The notes under the pieces are model-generated. The model did not search any database and was not told the DNA's origin. It saw only the letters and a program-made list of their open reading frames with translations. This document shows, one piece after another, positions 5,118-5,223 of a DNA stretch of 5,223 bases (the stretch's first letter is position 1; each line of letters starts with the position of its first letter). Position numbers and translations under genes: made by a program. This stretch comes from Treponema sp. (GTDB taxonomy: Bacteria; Spirochaetota; Spirochaetia; Treponematales; Treponemataceae). Where the stretch lies: positions 1 to 5,223 of the forward strand of contig JAFOTA010000172.1 in NCBI GenBank assembly GCA_017421145.1. The letters run 5' to 3'.

Positions 5118-5223
5118 GCGCAAGGGATAGTAGTGGCGGCACGAATGTGGCGTTCCGAAGGAATGGAGAGAGCCTTGCGAACGGAACCACGGATAGCCCG
5201 ACCCGTCAGGGGTGCGCCCGAAA
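5118..5223 (+). repeat. Structured intergenic element B (relative of element A), may continue past the window
   Basis: The element begins GCGCAAGGG 7 bp after the chemoreceptor stop, then AGTGGCGGC (block 1, 5118-5140). A long hairpin pairs GTGG plus TTCCG (5147-5157, 2-nt bulge) with CGGAACCAC (5182-5190). Block 2 follows (CCACGGATAGCCCGACCCG, 5187-5205), then a short hairpin ACCC/GGGG and the end TGCGCCCG (5213-5220). Aligned with element A, block 1 matches at 16 of 23 positions and block 2 at 15 of 19, by hand count. TGCGC (5213-5217) can pair with GCGCA (5118-5122), as AACGC pairs with GCGTT in element A. There is no T tract and no coding frame. It may act as the 3' untranslated region of the chemoreceptor mRNA or as an independent RNA; neither is shown. 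Confidence 0.7.

Noticed and set aside
1..5223. tRNA, rRNA, CRISPR array or transposase gene
   Set aside because: I saw no cloverleaf with a T-arm motif, no regularly spaced direct repeats and no transposase motifs on either strand.

Overview
The window looks like chromosomal DNA of a host-associated spirochaete, most likely a Treponema relative. This rests on the style of the double-Cache chemoreceptor, the relaxed lipobox of a small lipoprotein and the mixture of AT-rich promoters with GC-rich intergenic repeats. No rRNA or other phylogenetic marker is present, so the assignment is an inference.

Layout: (1) Positions 1-210 hold the last codons of an AspT/YidE-type membrane transporter (+) and its intrinsic terminator. 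(2) Positions 211-353 hold a GC-rich, hairpin-rich intergenic element (element A, minus orientation). (3) Positions 424-963 encode a HAD-fold 5'(3')-deoxyribonucleotidase-like protein (-). (4) Positions 964-1100 are a divergent promoter region. (5) Positions 1101-2006 encode a class II Fic protein with an N-terminal DNA-binding domain (+). (6) Positions 2007-2204 are a non-coding block with three abutting hairpins, homopolymer tracts and an alternative pairing; the first hairpin plus a T9 tract would be an intrinsic terminator on the minus strand. (7) Positions 2205-2351 encode a 48-residue basic, Gly/Ser/Pro/Asn-rich protein that overlaps, by ATGA, the start of a 179-residue lipoprotein gene (2348-2887), followed by a terminator. 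(8) Positions 3014-5110 encode a methyl-accepting chemotaxis protein. (9) Positions 5118-5223 hold element B, a divergent relative of element A, directly after the chemoreceptor gene.

Three observations stand out. First, elements A and B share two sequence blocks and the same hairpin plan, and their proposed terminal helix shows a two-base-pair compensatory change (GCGTT/AACGC against GCGCA/TGCGC). Each lies just 3' of a gene in the same orientation, which suggests a dispersed structured-RNA repeat. Second, the deoxyribonucleotidase, fic and chemoreceptor genes all have a -35/-10 pair spaced by 17 bp whose -10 box ends only 6-7 bp before the ATG, and none has a Shine-Dalgarno sequence. This predicts leaderless mRNAs, in contrast to the strongly SD-led small-protein/lipoprotein pair. 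Third, that pair, with its structured leader, is an unrecognised two-gene module.

The genes do not form one pathway. They are mostly single-gene transcription units: transport, nucleotide metabolism, protein modification, a cell-envelope lipoprotein and chemotaxis.
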